Source: Secundilactobacillus odoratitofui DSM 19909 = JCM 15043
GTDB taxonomy: Bacteria > Bacillota > Bacilli > Lactobacillales > Lactobacillaceae
DNA length: 64,000 bases
Direction of reading: 5' to 3'
Assembly (NCBI RefSeq): GCF_001434895.1
Contig: NZ_AZEE01000028.1
Location: 310,502-374,501 of the forward strand
Every line of letters starts with the position of its first letter. The stretch's first letter is position 1. Positions 54,705 through 64,000 of the stretch are shown here, piece by piece. The position numbers were made by a program, and so were the translations under genes. The notes under the pieces are model-generated. The model worked only from the letters and a program-made list of their open reading frames with translations. It was not told the origin of the DNA and searched no databases.

Positions 54705-55778
54705 CTACTCCTCCACGTGATGAACGTTGAAATTAAGTGGTGTGATCTGATTTTCGGCCCATTTTTGAATCACTTCTGAGACGTGTTTGTGAGCATCAAT
54801 GATTGCAATCCCACAATCACCGCCACCAGCACCTGATGTTTTCGCGACGCCACCAAAATCTTGGGCAATTTCACAAAGTTTCTTGAGTAATGGCGTTTCA
54901 ATATGTGCGTGCGTAAACTGGTCGAGTTGATTTAGCAATTGGCGATTAATTGTAATCTCAGCCTGAATTGCAGCCAAGTTCTGATCCCGAAAACCTTTAA
55001 TCATTCGTTTCAGACAAGCTTTACTGTTAATCAAAAAATCTTGGTAGGCCCGTTGCTGTTTGGCTTTATTAAGTGCCACGCGGTCAACGAGGTGTGAAGT
55101 GGAAGCCGGTGAACCCGTCCAACCAACCATTAATTTTAAATTGGTCGGTGGGGTGAGCAATTCCACGTCCAAACCGGGCCAATCCATTGAGAGGAGTTGA
55201 GCGAAAGTATAGTTCTTTTGCGCTAATTTTAACCATTCACGGTCAAAGGAGTGGTAGGCAATCCAACCACCATAAACGCTAGCAGCAATGTCACCTAGCG
55301 AGCCGTTACCCTGAACACTGAAATGCGCGATTGCAGCTAGTTTAAACAACTTGTCGTGGGTTACCGGTAATTCGTAAAATTTGCAGAGGGCCTTAATGGT
55401 CGCAACCGTCACGGCGGCTGATGAGCCTAAACCGTACTTGCGCCCATCTTGACTATCTAAATCACTTTCGACGGTGAGGTGATAAACGCCCAATGGTTTC
55501 TCAAGCGTTTTGGCATAATCCTCGGTTACCTTAATAGCGGATAAGATGTAGTGGAACGGGTTATCACGGTTATCGAAAACCATTTCACCATCTTCGCGAC
55601 GCCAATAAATGGAATTTTCTTGATATTGGGCAGAAACAATACTCCCAATTTGATCTGCGGCCTCGATTGATACCGTTACAAACTGATCTAATGCCACAAT
55701 AATCGCCGGAAATCCCGCTTCAACTACCGCATATTCACCAGCGATATAAAGTTTTCCTGGCGCCTTAACTGAAATCAA
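54705..55778 (-). CDS. mvaK2: Phosphomevalonate kinase
   Basis: A 357-residue GHMP kinase making mevalonate 5-diphosphate. It has the N-terminal VKAPGKLYIAGEYAVVE, the GHMP ATP loop YGLGSSAAVTVA and a C-terminal SGAGGGDCG. TTG 55778 is chosen because AAAGGA lies nine bases upstream; the in-frame GTG at 55796 would place that site inside the gene. It follows mvaD after 60 bases and precedes fni. Confidence 0.93.
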   Translation of the reverse strand: MISVKAPGKLYIAGEYAVVEAGFPAIIVALDQFVTVSIEAADQIGSIVSAQYQENSIYWRREDGEMVFDNRDNPFHYILSAIKVTEDYAKTLEKPLGVYHLTVESDLDSQDGRKYGLGSSAAVTVATIKALCKFYELPVTHDKLFKLAAIAHFSVQGNGSLGDIAASVYGGWIAYHSFDREWLKLAQKNYTFAQLLSMDWPGLDVELLTPPTNLKLMVGWTGSPASTSHLVDRVALNKAKQQRAYQDFLINSKACLKRMIKGFRDQNLAAIQAEITINRQLLNQLDQFTHAHIETPLLKKLCEIAQDFGGVAKTSGAGGGDCGIAIIDAHKHVSEVIQKWAENQITPLNFNVHHVEE

Positions 55779-55838
55779 AACATCATGTCCTTTCACGAAA
55801 TGACCACGTGGCCATTTTGATACCTTACTAGTTCATCT

Positions 55839-56825
55839 TTATTTATTAATCGTAATACCTGGTCCGGGGTGCGTAACTCGGACATTTGCCGTGCCGAACA
55901 CGGCTTGTAGTGCTTTTGCGATTTGATCTGCATCGGAATTGCGACAAATCACTTTAACGTTAGGTCCAGCGTCCATTGTAAAGTAACACTGCAAGCCTTG
56001 CAATCGTAACTCACGAACAAGCTGCATGGTTTTGAGGCTGTCAGCGTTAAAATAGGTAAAACTAGGATCAGCACTTAAGGTCAGCGCATGCATCCGCATT
56101 GCATTTTGCTCTGCAGTATGGCCCAGCGTTTCAAAATCACGTTCGGTGATAGCTTTTTGCACCGTTTCAAAATCAACGCGACTCGTCTCAACCCAAGCGG
56201 GGTAAAACGGACTTGTATTAACTGAAAGCCGCATACCTTCTCGACTAGAAATCGACTTCTTTTTAGTTGTTAAGATTACAGCGACGATTGCGATATCCCA
56301 ATCTGGCGTTTCATCAATCGGGTAACCATAAGAAGTTTCGTCATCATGACCTTGTTGCCAGGCCGCAAAACCACCAAAAATCGAACGAGTTGCCGATCCT
56401 GAACCCAACCGGGCCAGGCGGGAAAGTGCTCGCCGGTCAAGTTGTAACCCGGCTGCTGTACTGGCAGCACCAGCAAGGGCCGCAAAGCCCGATGCAGAGG
56501 AGGCCAGCCCAGCCGCGGTTGGCACGTGGTTCTGCGTCACAATCTGAGCATAACTTTTAATGCCCGCCATCTGGCGAACATGGTCCATAAAATGGCTGAT
56601 CTTAGTGACCTGACCGGCTTTAAGCCGTTGGTCGTCAAAGGTCACTTGATCGGCATCGAGTGCATCGTCAAATAACACACTGGTGGTTGAGTAGAACTCA
56701 TCTAAGGTAATGGATAAACTGGCATTTTGTGGAATGATTAATGTCTCATCAAGTTTGCCCCAGTATTTAACAAGTGCAATATTAGTATGTGCTTTTGCAG
56801 TGACAGGTTTTTTAGCTACGCCCAT
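55839..56825 (-). CDS. mvaD: Diphosphomevalonate decarboxylase
   Basis: A 328-residue GHMP-fold enzyme that uses ATP to decarboxylate mevalonate diphosphate to IPP. Visible are AHTNIALVKYWGK near the start, PTAAGLASSASGFAAL, GSGSATRSIFGG and the C-terminal MDAGPNVKV with the catalytic Asp. Its ATG overlaps the mvk stop by one base (TAATG), so the two are coupled. GAGGA in the end of mvk is its ribosome binding site. Confidence 0.96.
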   Translation of the reverse strand: MGVAKKPVTAKAHTNIALVKYWGKLDETLIIPQNASLSITLDEFYSTTSVLFDDALDADQVTFDDQRLKAGQVTKISHFMDHVRQMAGIKSYAQIVTQNHVPTAAGLASSASGFAALAGAASTAAGLQLDRRALSRLARLGSGSATRSIFGGFAAWQQGHDDETSYGYPIDETPDWDIAIVAVILTTKKKSISSREGMRLSVNTSPFYPAWVETSRVDFETVQKAITERDFETLGHTAEQNAMRMHALTLSADPSFTYFNADSLKTMQLVRELRLQGLQCYFTMDAGPNVKVICRNSDADQIAKALQAVFGTANVRVTHPGPGITINK

Positions 56826-57772
56826 TAGTTATTTTCCTCGCTTATAAAGGGTTGAACCCATGATTGTGTGGCACCAGCTGCAGCTAATGCTTGCCGGATG
56901 TGAGCTGCCGAAGATTCAGTTGGTGCCAGGCAGATCATGCAACCACCCATGCCGCCACCGGTTAATTTAGCCCCTAAGGCGCCATTTTTCTTGGCAACCT
57001 GAATGAGCAGATCTAAACGTTCATGGCTCACGCCGAGCTTGACTAAATTAGCTTGTGCCTGATCAAAGATTTGGCCCAACTCACTCAGCTGATTGGTGGT
57101 AAGTGCCGTCCGTGCCGCAACCGTTAAGTTGCCAAGTGTGCGAATCGCTTGATTTGCCAGTTGCGGATCTGACTTTCTGAGTGCCGCCACTTTTTTCACA
57201 GCCTCACCGGTTTGACCATGCACGCCAGTATCAGCAATGACTAAATAACCGGTAAGATGAAATGGCATTGGCGCCGGTTGCTCTCCCTTTACCAGCCAAA
57301 CTGGATTATCAGCACTGGCGGTCGCTACGTCTAATCCACTCGGGTTACCGTGAATCATCCGCTCTGAAATATTGGCATCTTCTAAAAGTTGTGCGTGGTT
57401 TAATGACCGTTCCGCAAACCCGTAAACCGCCCGAATAATGGCCACCGCGGTTGCAGCGCTGGAGCCCATGCCACGCTCGGCCGGTAAGTGACTTTCAATG
57501 ACCAGCTCAAAACTTTGAGTGGCTAAATCAAAACGAGTCAGTAGGGTATCAATCAGGTAATTAATACCTTGCAGCGTGTCTGGTGCAACTTGTCTTACGC
57601 CAGTAAAGTAGCGACTCATTAATCGCTGCTGACTATCATGAGTCGGGGTGATCACGACGCGCTCTCGCACTGCCGGTAAAGGTAGCGCAATTGCTGGCTG
57701 ATGATACACAACGCTATGCTCGCCGATTAGAATAATCTTAGCGTGACTTGTACCGCTGGCTTTGACAACCAA
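56825..57772 (-). CDS. mvk: Mevalonate kinase
   Basis: A 315-residue GHMP kinase, first in the mvk-mvaD-mvaK2-fni operon. It has SHAKIILIGEHSVVYHQPAIALP, the ATP loop PAERGMGSSAATA and the C-terminal KLTGGGMGGCMI. TTG 57772 is chosen because AAGGGAG is eight bases upstream; the in-frame ATG at 57790 would leave that site within the gene. Upstream genes for mevalonate itself (thiolase, HMG-CoA synthase and reductase) are not in this window. Confidence 0.94.
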   Translation of the reverse strand: MVVKASGTSHAKIILIGEHSVVYHQPAIALPLPAVRERVVITPTHDSQQRLMSRYFTGVRQVAPDTLQGINYLIDTLLTRFDLATQSFELVIESHLPAERGMGSSAATAVAIIRAVYGFAERSLNHAQLLEDANISERMIHGNPSGLDVATASADNPVWLVKGEQPAPMPFHLTGYLVIADTGVHGQTGEAVKKVAALRKSDPQLANQAIRTLGNLTVAARTALTTNQLSELGQIFDQAQANLVKLGVSHERLDLLIQVAKKNGALGAKLTGGGMGGCMICLAPTESSAAHIRQALAAAGATQSWVQPFISEENN

Positions 57773-57798
57773 AAAAAGCACTCCCTTCATTCATTTAT

Positions 57799-57828
57799 AT
57801 ATTAGTTTGAATCCTTAATTTTTTACAA
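57799..57828 (-). promoter_or_regulatory. Putative promoter of the mevalonate operon
   Basis: On the minus strand TTGTAA (57828-57823) and TAATAT (57804-57799) are 18 bases apart, giving a short leader before TTG 57772. The region between this and the dinG promoter holds no gene. Confidence 0.5.
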
Positions 57829-57981
57829 ACACAAGATATCATACGCCAATTAAATATTAGAAACAAGAAATTATCCGCCTTCGACCACTCAACGTACTGA
57901 TTTTAAACGTTTATTAAGATAATGTCTGACTAATAACCAAAGCATGACCATTTATCGATTCAAATTTAGTCCCAGCAGATT

Positions 57982-58010
57982 TTTCAAAATGATTCGACTT
58001 GTAGTATGAT
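57982..58010 (+). promoter_or_regulatory. Putative dinG promoter
   Basis: TTTCAA at 57982-57987 and TATGAT at 58005-58010 with a 17-base spacer. The -10 overlaps an in-frame ATG at 58006, which argues for the later start. Confidence 0.5.
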
Positions 58011-58044
58011 ATTGACAGAAGAATTTAGAGATTTGGTGAATTTA

Positions 58045-60873
58045 ATGGATGCAAATACTATTTATGCTGTTGTTGATATTGAAACAACTGGTACCAACGT
58101 CGCAGAGGGCGATCGAATGATTCAGTTCGGTTGCGTGCTGGTTCAAAATGGGAAAATCGTGAATCACTTTAATACGGATGTTAATCCACAAAGTGCCATT
58201 CCCCAATCCATTCAAGCACTCACCGGTATTAGCGACAAGCAAGTTAAACGCGCACCACTTTTTGACGACGTGGCAGGAACCATTTACAGCTTACTGAGCG
58301 ATACGGTTTTTGTTGCGCATAACGTCAATTTTGACTTTCCCTTCGTCAACGCTGAACTTGAGCGCGTGGGGTATCCCGCGTTATCAATTCAAGCGATTGA
58401 TACGGTTACTTTAAGTCAGATCCTGTTGCCGACAGTCCCAAGCTATCGGCTGCACGACTTAACACACTACCTTAATATTACACATGATCACCCACATTCA
58501 GCTGATGACGATGCGCTAGTAACTGGTGAATTGCTAATCGTCTTATTTAAGCGGATGTTGGCACTGCCCATTATAACGTTACAGCAAATGGTGGCCGAAA
58601 ATGCCGATTTACCGCAAGACACAGCAGAAGTTTTCAAGTGGGGCCTGCAAGCTGTTAGACAAAGGCCCAAGAGCTTACCAGCTGATCTGCACGTTACGAA
58701 TGGTATCGCGTTACGACAGACGAACATCTTAACAACAACTGATGAGCGTAGTTACACCTTCCCACGCACCAAAAAAAATAAACTCAAACATTTCCCCAAG
58801 CACTTTGAATGGCGCGCTGATCAGGCTAAAATGATGAACCTGATCTATCGCCAATACACTGATGCAGAAACTGTTAATCAACCTCTGATTGTCGAGGCCC
58901 CAACTGGGACCGGCAAAACCTTGGGATACGTCTTACCAATGGCTTATTTGGCGCAGCGATACCGCAAACAGGTCGTAATTGCGACCGATACGGTACTCTT
59001 ACAAAACCAGTTGATGGATCAAACCATGCCATTACTCAAAAAAATGCTACCGTTTGAAACGCATGCGGTGGTGGTCAAGGGGAATCACCATTACCTTGAC
59101 TTGGCAAGATTTAAAGTCTCACTGACTCAACCAGATCACTCTAAACAAACGCAACTCATCAAGTTACGTTTATTAGTTTGGCTGACCCAAACGACAACTG
59201 GTGATTTGGACGAACTTCACTTTAGAAATGAACCACCATACCTGAGCGTTGTTTATCACCGTGGTCTAACTGATTTATCTAAAACTGATCCATTTTACGA
59301 AGACGACTTTTTGAGACGACTTTATCAACGATTGCCACAAGTTCAGTTTGTGGTCGTTAACCACGCCTTTTTGATTCAACACGCTGCTACCTTAGGTCAA
59401 GCACTCAAGCAACCATACTTAGTTGTAGATGAAGCGCAACACCTTGCCGATTATGCCTTAACCACTCAGCGTCAAAAATTTGATTTTCAAATTGGTTTAG
59501 CGACAAGTCGGCGGCTGCTCAATGAACTTGATCCCGAAAACTTAGAGAGCCTTACCGCAACCATCAAGGTGGCACCGTTGACGGATCGGCTTCAAACCGT
59601 TTTTCGTTGGGTCATTGAATTTGAACGTCAACTCAATGCACTGAGTGACCATTTGATTTCGCAGTTCAGAGATCAATTTGGTAAGCCATTCAGTTCTCCG
59701 TACAAAGAAATCATTATTACAGAAGCTGACTGGCAACAATTTCTGAGCCAACGCAAAGGCTTACTTGAACAACTCGATATTTTAGCGGCCAAGTTGCAGA
59801 CCGAACTCACCGACTTAACGAACCTGTTTTATCAACAGTCGACTCGCTGGCTCAAAAGTGATGAAGAACGTTTCATGCGGTTTAGCCAAACTGTCAGTGC
59901 GTTACTCGATGCCTGGCAAACGCTCACCCAAATTCGCCAGGCGCCCCAAAAAGAGCAGCAGGGGGCCGGCAGTTATCTCTATTGGCTCACCGTAAGTAAC
60001 GATTTGACCCACATCATGGTGGCCTCGAATTTAATGACGGTGACGGGGTACCTGTCCACTCAAGTCTATCAACATTTTCAAGCACCAACTTTTACTGGTG
60101 CCACGTTATTTTCTTCCAACCGCTCACAGTATCTTTACGACCAGCTGGACCTTGATCGAACCAAAATTAAGATGCGACGTTTAAAATCCGATTTCAATTT
60201 TGAAGAACAAGCGAAACTCTACATCAGTACAGATGCACCTGATATTAGCGACACAGGGGCATATAATCAGTACTTGGCAAACACGATTTTACAAACCATT
60301 CGCCGGGTAAACCGACCAACGCTGATTTTATTCAATTCACTGGCAGCAATTGATGCTGTGTATGCCAAGCTAACTGATGCGATCAACCCACAGCAACGGT
60401 TAATTTTAGCTCAGGGTAATTCAGGGTCAAAGGAAAAGCTCATTAAGCGGTTTATGGATGAAGACAATGCAGTACTCCTTGGTGCCGCTAGTTTCTGGGA
60501 AGGTATCGATCTGCCGCAAGAAAAACTCCAGCTGTTGATTATTGCCAGGTTACCTTTTGATTCACCAGAACAATTGGAAACCAAGGCGCAATATACCAGG
60601 ATGAAAGCTGCCGGGAAAAATCCGTTTTACAACCTCTCGTTACCAAAAGCCACGTTACGGCTGCGACAGGGTGTGGGCCGCTTGATCAGAACTCGTGAAG
60701 ATTACGGGGTCGTTTTAGTCCTCGACAGCCGTTTGGCCACCAAGCATTATGGCCAAACCATGGTCAAATCACTACCAGATAGTTTACCCACCATGAGTAG
60801 CGGTTTCCCAAAGTTACTCAAAGATATGACAAATTTTTTTAAAAAACACCAAACCAACCACCAAGAGTCGTAA
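58045..60873 (+). CDS. dinG: DinG-family helicase with DnaQ-like exonuclease domain
   Basis: A 942-residue protein. The N-terminal DEDD exonuclease domain (about 1-170) has VVDIETTGTN, HNVNFDFPF and HSADDDALVT. The helicase part has Walker A APTGTGKT near 290 and the DEAH-type box VVDEAQH near 460, and ends with GVGRLIRTREDYG. The iron-sulphur cysteines of E. coli DinG are not seen, as in other Firmicutes members, where the protein acts mainly as a 3'-5' exonuclease. ATG 58045 matches the family start. The dinG-tseB-aspB-asnS order is as in Bacillus. Confidence 0.94.
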   Translation: MDANTIYAVVDIETTGTNVAEGDRMIQFGCVLVQNGKIVNHFNTDVNPQSAIPQSIQALTGISDKQVKRAPLFDDVAGTIYSLLSDTVFVAHNVNFDFPFVNAELERVGYPALSIQAIDTVTLSQILLPTVPSYRLHDLTHYLNITHDHPHSADDDALVTGELLIVLFKRMLALPIITLQQMVAENADLPQDTAEVFKWGLQAVRQRPKSLPADLHVTNGIALRQTNILTTTDERSYTFPRTKKNKLKHFPKHFEWRADQAKMMNLIYRQYTDAETVNQPLIVEAPTGTGKTLGYVLPMAYLAQRYRKQVVIATDTVLLQNQLMDQTMPLLKKMLPFETHAVVVKGNHHYLDLARFKVSLTQPDHSKQTQLIKLRLLVWLTQTTTGDLDELHFRNEPPYLSVVYHRGLTDLSKTDPFYEDDFLRRLYQRLPQVQFVVVNHAFLIQHAATLGQALKQPYLVVDEAQHLADYALTTQRQKFDFQIGLATSRRLLNELDPENLESLTATIKVAPLTDRLQTVFRWVIEFERQLNALSDHLISQFRDQFGKPFSSPYKEIIITEADWQQFLSQRKGLLEQLDILAAKLQTELTDLTNLFYQQSTRWLKSDEERFMRFSQTVSALLDAWQTLTQIRQAPQKEQQGAGSYLYWLTVSNDLTHIMVASNLMTVTGYLSTQVYQHFQAPTFTGATLFSSNRSQYLYDQLDLDRTKIKMRRLKSDFNFEEQAKLYISTDAPDISDTGAYNQYLANTILQTIRRVNRPTLILFNSLAAIDAVYAKLTDAINPQQRLILAQGNSGSKEKLIKRFMDEDNAVLLGAASFWEGIDLPQEKLQLLIIARLPFDSPEQLETKAQYTRMKAAGKNPFYNLSLPKATLRLRQGVGRLIRTREDYGVVLVLDSRLATKHYGQTMVKSLPDSLPTMSSGFPKLLKDMTNFFKKHQTNHQES

Positions 60874-60878
60874 GAGTT

Positions 60879-60887
60879 TGCTATAAT
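60879..60887 (+). promoter_or_regulatory. Extended -10 promoter of tseB
   Basis: TGC-TATAAT at 60879-60887 follows the dinG stop directly; no clear -35. Confidence 0.55.
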
Positions 60888-60927
60888 TATTGCCAGTGAC
60901 ATCTGAAAAAGGAAGTGTTCAACTAAT

Positions 60928-61434
60928 ATGAGAAGGGAACATTCAAGTCACCGTCGAATGAGTCATCGTGTCTTGCTCACGATTCTTAGTTTTGTGGTGG
61001 TCTTGATCATTGCAACTTTGTGGGGTGTTCACCATGCTACTTATCCCATTACAAATGCCAAAGCGCAGTCCGTTAAAATCGCAAAGAAGTATGCCGGTCT
61101 CAAGACGACGTCCGGATTTTACTGGACTAACTTGAATACCACGTATTACACCGTTGCGGGTACGAATCAGCAGCAACAAGCAGTTTACATCATCGTGCCA
61201 CAAAAGGGCGGCCACGTCCGGGTGCTACAACAAAAGGCGGGGTTGTCACGGAATGAAGCGCTTAGCCAAATTTGGTCCAAGCAAAGCCCTAAAAAAGTGC
61301 TATCGGCTGCCTTAAGCGTGTTTAACAATCAGCCTGCTTGGATCGTGAGTTATATGAATCAAAAAGGGCAACTCTGTTATGAGACGCTCAGCTTTAAGTC
61401 GGGTAAAGTACTACAGTCAATCGAGAATATTTAA
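60928..61434 (+). CDS. tseB: TseB/YpmB-like membrane-anchored protein (DUF5590)
   Basis: A 168-residue protein with a basic N-terminus, one transmembrane helix at about 16-36 (LLTILSFVVVLIIATLWGV) and an outside domain of cystatin-like type. It occupies the ypmB position between dinG and aspB. In Bacillus YpmB (TseB) controls the class A/B penicillin-binding protein PBP2A during elongation and mediates tracheal cytotoxin-like sensitivity to a cationic peptide; only the wall-growth role is likely to be shared. AAAGGAAG precedes ATG 60928. Confidence 0.85.
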   Translation: MRREHSSHRRMSHRVLLTILSFVVVLIIATLWGVHHATYPITNAKAQSVKIAKKYAGLKTTSGFYWTNLNTTYYTVAGTNQQQQAVYIIVPQKGGHVRVLQQKAGLSRNEALSQIWSKQSPKKVLSAALSVFNNQPAWIVSYMNQKGQLCYETLSFKSGKVLQSIENI

Positions 61435-61455
61435 CCGGTCAAGGAGGCCATGGAT

Positions 61456-62643
61456 ATGAAAATCTCACAACGTAGTCAACAATTGCAACCTTCAGCAACC
61501 ATGAAAATTTCAGCGCAAGCCAAGCAAATGATTGCTGAAGGCTTAGACGTGATTAACTTAGGCATCGGCGAACCAGATTTTGAAACGCCTAAAAACATCG
61601 AAGAGGCTGCCATTGCTGCCATTAATGATGGCAAAGCCAGCTTCTACACGCCGGCTGCTGGTTTGGCTGATTTAAGAACTTCAGTGGCTAAAAGAACGGC
61701 TGCTGATTATGGCTTAACCGATTTATCGGCTAAAAACGTTGCGATTACCACTGGCGCCAAAATGGCCCTTTATGCCACTTTCCAAACCATCCTTGATCCC
61801 GGTGACGAGGTTTTGTTACCTGAACCTTACTGGGTGAGTTATGCTGAACAGATTAAGTTAGCTGGTGGGGTACCAGTTCCGGTACCCGTTGGTGAAACTT
61901 TTAAGGCAACGACGAAAGATTTGGCTGCAAAATTAACCGACCGGACAGTTGCGTTCTTACTAAATAGCCCAGAGAACCCAACTGGTGTCATTTACGACCG
62001 CGAAGAACTGTCAGCCTTAAATGACTGGACTAAGGCTCATGATTTAATGGTGATCACGGATGACATTTATGGTCAACTGACTTATAACGGCGCTACCTTT
62101 ACCTCAATTGCGCAACTGAGTGATCACTTGGATCCACGGATTGTGATTATCACTGGTGCAAGTAAAACTTATTCCATGACCGGCTGGCGCATGGGCTATG
62201 CGATTGCTGATGCAAGCTTAATTAGTAAAATCAGCGCGTTTCTCTCTCATGCAACCGGTAATCCAACTGCAGTTAGTCAATATGCTTTGTTGGAAGCCTT
62301 AGCTGGCGAACAAGGCCAAGTCGAATTGATGCGCGAAGCCTTCGAAGACCGCCTCAACACGATTTACCCACTACTCACAGAGATTCCAGGCTTTAGCTTA
62401 CCTGTCAAACCACAGGGCGCCTTTTATTTATTCCCTGACGTGAGCGAGGCGTTAAAACTGTCTGGTATCAAAACGACGGGAGAACTTGTCAGTCGGTTGT
62501 TAAATGAAGCTCACGTCGCGTTAGTCGATGGCACTGCATTTGGGGTTCAAAATCACGTTCGAATTAGTTACGCAACTGATTTAGCATCATTAAAAACAGC
62601 TATGGCTAGAATCAAGGATTTCATGTTACAATTTAAAGACTAA
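61456..62643 (+). CDS. aspB: Aspartate aminotransferase-like PLP enzyme
   Basis: A 395-residue class I aminotransferase. The PLP lysine is in [16 protein letters not shown], with [17 protein letters not shown] and the phosphate-binding TTGAKMA. It probably converts oxaloacetate and glutamate to aspartate and 2-oxoglutarate, which suits its place before asnS. ATG 61456 lies nine bases after AAGGAGG; ATG 61450 is too close to it. Related class I enzymes with other substrates cannot be excluded. Confidence 0.92.
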   Translation: MKISQRSQQLQPSATMKISAQAKQMIAEGLDVINLGIGEPDFETPKNIEEAAIAAINDGKASFYTPAAGLADLRTSVAKRTAADYGLTDLSAKNVAITTGAKMALYATFQTILDPGDEVLLPEPYWVSYAEQIKLAGGVPVPVPVGETFKATTKDLAAKLTDRTVAFLLNSPENPTGVIYDREELSALNDWTKAHDLMVITDDIYGQLTYNGATFTSIAQLSDHLDPRIVIITGASKTYSMTGWRMGYAIADASLISKISAFLSHATGNPTAVSQYALLEALAGEQGQVELMREAFEDRLNTIYPLLTEIPGFSLPVKPQGAFYLFPDVSEALKLSGIKTTGELVSRLLNEAHVALVDGTAFGVQNHVRISYATDLASLKTAMARIKDFMLQFKD

Positions 62644-62665
62644 TCATTTAATTGGGGGTTACATT

Positions 62666-63961
62666 GTGCAACAGATTAACATCATCGATGCTAAAGACCA
62701 CGTTGACGAAAAAGTAAAACTCGGCGTCTGGTTAACAAATAAACGGTCTAGTGGGAAGATTGCCTTCTTACAACTCCGGGACGGGACCGCTTTTTTCCAA
62801 GGCGTCGTCCTTAAAAATAACGTGTCAGAAGAAACTTTTGAACTGGCAAAGGAACTCAAACAAGAAACCAGTATGTGGGTCACTGGTGTTATTCACGAAG
62901 ACAGTCGTTCAAAGTTCGGCTACGAATTAGCGATTGAATCAATCGAGGTCATTGGTGAGAGCCATGATTACCCAATCACACCTAAGGAACATGGTGTTGA
63001 TTACTTGATGGATCACCGCCACCTTTGGCTTCGTTCTTCACGGCCTCACGCTACCATGGTTATCCGAAACGAGATTATTCGGGCTACCTATGAATTTTAC
63101 AATCAAGAAGGTTTTGTTAAAATCGATGCACCAATCTTAACTGGTAGTGCACCCGAAGGCACGACGGACTTGTTCCATACGGAATACTTCGATCGTGATG
63201 CTTACTTGTCACAATCAGGTCAACTTTACGAAGAAGCTGGCGCAATGGCATTTGATAAGGTCTTCTCCTTTGGCCCAACTTTCCGAGCTGAAAAATCCAA
63301 AACCCGTCGTCATTTAATCGAGTTTTGGATGATTGAACCTGAAATGGCCTTTATGCATCAAGAAGAGAGTCTCGAGATTCAAGAAAAGTACATTGCCTTT
63401 CTGGTTCAAAATGTCATTGACCACTGTGCTGATGCACTTGAAACACTCGGCCGTGATATCGACACCTTGAAGCAATACACCAAATTACCTTATCCTCGAA
63501 TCAGTTATGATGAAGCCATTGAACTGTTGAAAGAAAACGATTTTGACGTTGAATGGGGTGTTGACTTCGGTTCACCAGAAGAAACTTTCTTGGCCGATCA
63601 TTTCAGCCAACCAGTGTTCGTCTTGAACTATCCGAAAGCCATCAAGCCATTCTACATGAAGCCACACCCAACCCGTGAGGACGTCGTGATTTGTGCCGAT
63701 TTATTGGCACCTGAAGGCTACGGCGAAATTATCGGTGGTTCTGAACGGGCAACCGATTATGACTATCTATACGATCAAATTGTCAAAGCTGGCTTAGATC
63801 CAAAGGAATACAGCTGGTACTTAGACCTTCGGCGGTATGGTAGTGTACCTCATTCAGGTTTCGGCCTCGGTCTTGAACGAGCCGTCACTTGGATTACTGG
63901 TGAGGACCACGTTCGTGAGGCAATCCCATTCCCACGTCTGCTTAACCGAATTTACCCGTAA
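62666..63961 (+). CDS. asnS: Asparaginyl-tRNA synthetase
   Basis: A 431-residue class IIb synthetase. It has an N-terminal OB-fold anticodon domain (about 1-115, [21 protein letters not shown]), then class II motif 1 (about 135-165), motif 2 [18 protein letters not shown] and motif 3 [15 protein letters not shown]. The GTG 62666 start follows TGGGGGTT. The order aspB-asnS is conserved in Firmicutes. The last 39 bases of the window after the stop hold no complete feature. Confidence 0.96.
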   Translation: MQQINIIDAKDHVDEKVKLGVWLTNKRSSGKIAFLQLRDGTAFFQGVVLKNNVSEETFELAKELKQETSMWVTGVIHEDSRSKFGYELAIESIEVIGESHDYPITPKEHGVDYLMDHRHLWLRSSRPHATMVIRNEIIRATYEFYNQEGFVKIDAPILTGSAPEGTTDLFHTEYFDRDAYLSQSGQLYEEAGAMAFDKVFSFGPTFRAEKSKTRRHLIEFWMIEPEMAFMHQEESLEIQEKYIAFLVQNVIDHCADALETLGRDIDTLKQYTKLPYPRISYDEAIELLKENDFDVEWGVDFGSPEETFLADHFSQPVFVLNYPKAIKPFYMKPHPTREDVVICADLLAPEGYGEIIGGSERATDYDYLYDQIVKAGLDPKEYSWYLDLRRYGSVPHSGFGLGLERAVTWITGEDHVREAIPFPRLLNRIYP

Positions 63962-64000
63962 ACGACAATTTAAAAACGAATCGACAAAACTTCTCCAATC

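Noticed and set aside
58006-58044. Earlier dinG start at ATG 58006
   Set aside because: This ATG overlaps the likely -10 box and lacks a ribosome binding site; the conserved exonuclease start is at 58045.

Overview
The window is a chromosomal core segment of a member of the Lactobacillaceae (Firmicutes). It carries about 60 protein genes and no rRNA, tRNA, insertion sequence, prophage or CRISPR array that I can see. The assignment rests on strong AGGAGG-type ribosome binding sites, many TTG and GTG starts, the Bacillus-like order of the rplU-prp-rpmA, nusB-folD-xseAB-ispA-tlyA-argR-recN, gmk-to-recG and smc-ftsY-ylxM-ffh-rpsP-rimM-trmD-rplS blocks, a mevalonate operon in place of dxs, a C69 dipeptidase and a helveticin-like gene. 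I cannot name the genus. A glycerol kinase without the HPr-phosphorylated histidine and a moderate GC content would suit a heterofermentative lactobacillus.

Layout. 1-1451: 3' end of accA, then rplU-prp-rpmA behind an L21 leader. 1513-10858: pepP, efp, yqhY-nusB, the folD-xseA-xseB-ispA-tlyA chain, argR and recN. 10967-23408: a reverse-strand orphan gene, then gmk-rpoZ, coaBC-priA-fmt-rsmB-stp-prkC, and rsgA-rpe-thiN. 23529-37344: reverse-strand rpmB, then yloU-fakA, recG, plsX, acpP, rnc-smc-ftsY and ylxM-ffh. 37405-40136: a three-gene AAA+/VWA cassette placed between ffh and rpsP. 40313-42697: rpsP-khpA-rimM-trmD and rplS. 42782-53485 is the accessory-like stretch: pepD, a YitT protein, a tautomerase, glpK with a cre site, a small membrane protein, an SH3-like/metallophosphoesterase protein divergent from a helveticin J-like protein, a HAD hydrolase and an RsmF-type methyltransferase. 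53662-57772: reverse-strand mvk-mvaD-mvaK2-fni. 58045-63961: dinG, tseB, aspB and asnS.

The genes cover translation and ribosome maturation (ribosomal proteins, EF-P, Fmt, RsmB, RimM, TrmD, RsgA, RNase III), protein targeting (FtsY, Ffh, YlxM), chromosome maintenance (RecN, RecG, PriA, SMC, XseAB, DinG), serine/threonine signalling (Stp, PrkC), lipid supply (AccA, PlsX, ACP, FakA) and isoprenoids (mevalonate enzymes to IPP and DMAPP, then IspA).

The best candidates for something undescribed are the AAA+/VWA/small-protein cassette, whose peptidase-like motif has lost its glutamate; the divergent pair of a signal-peptide-less SH3-like phosphoesterase and a helveticin-like protein; and the alternating hairpins ahead of rpmB. 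These are candidates only.
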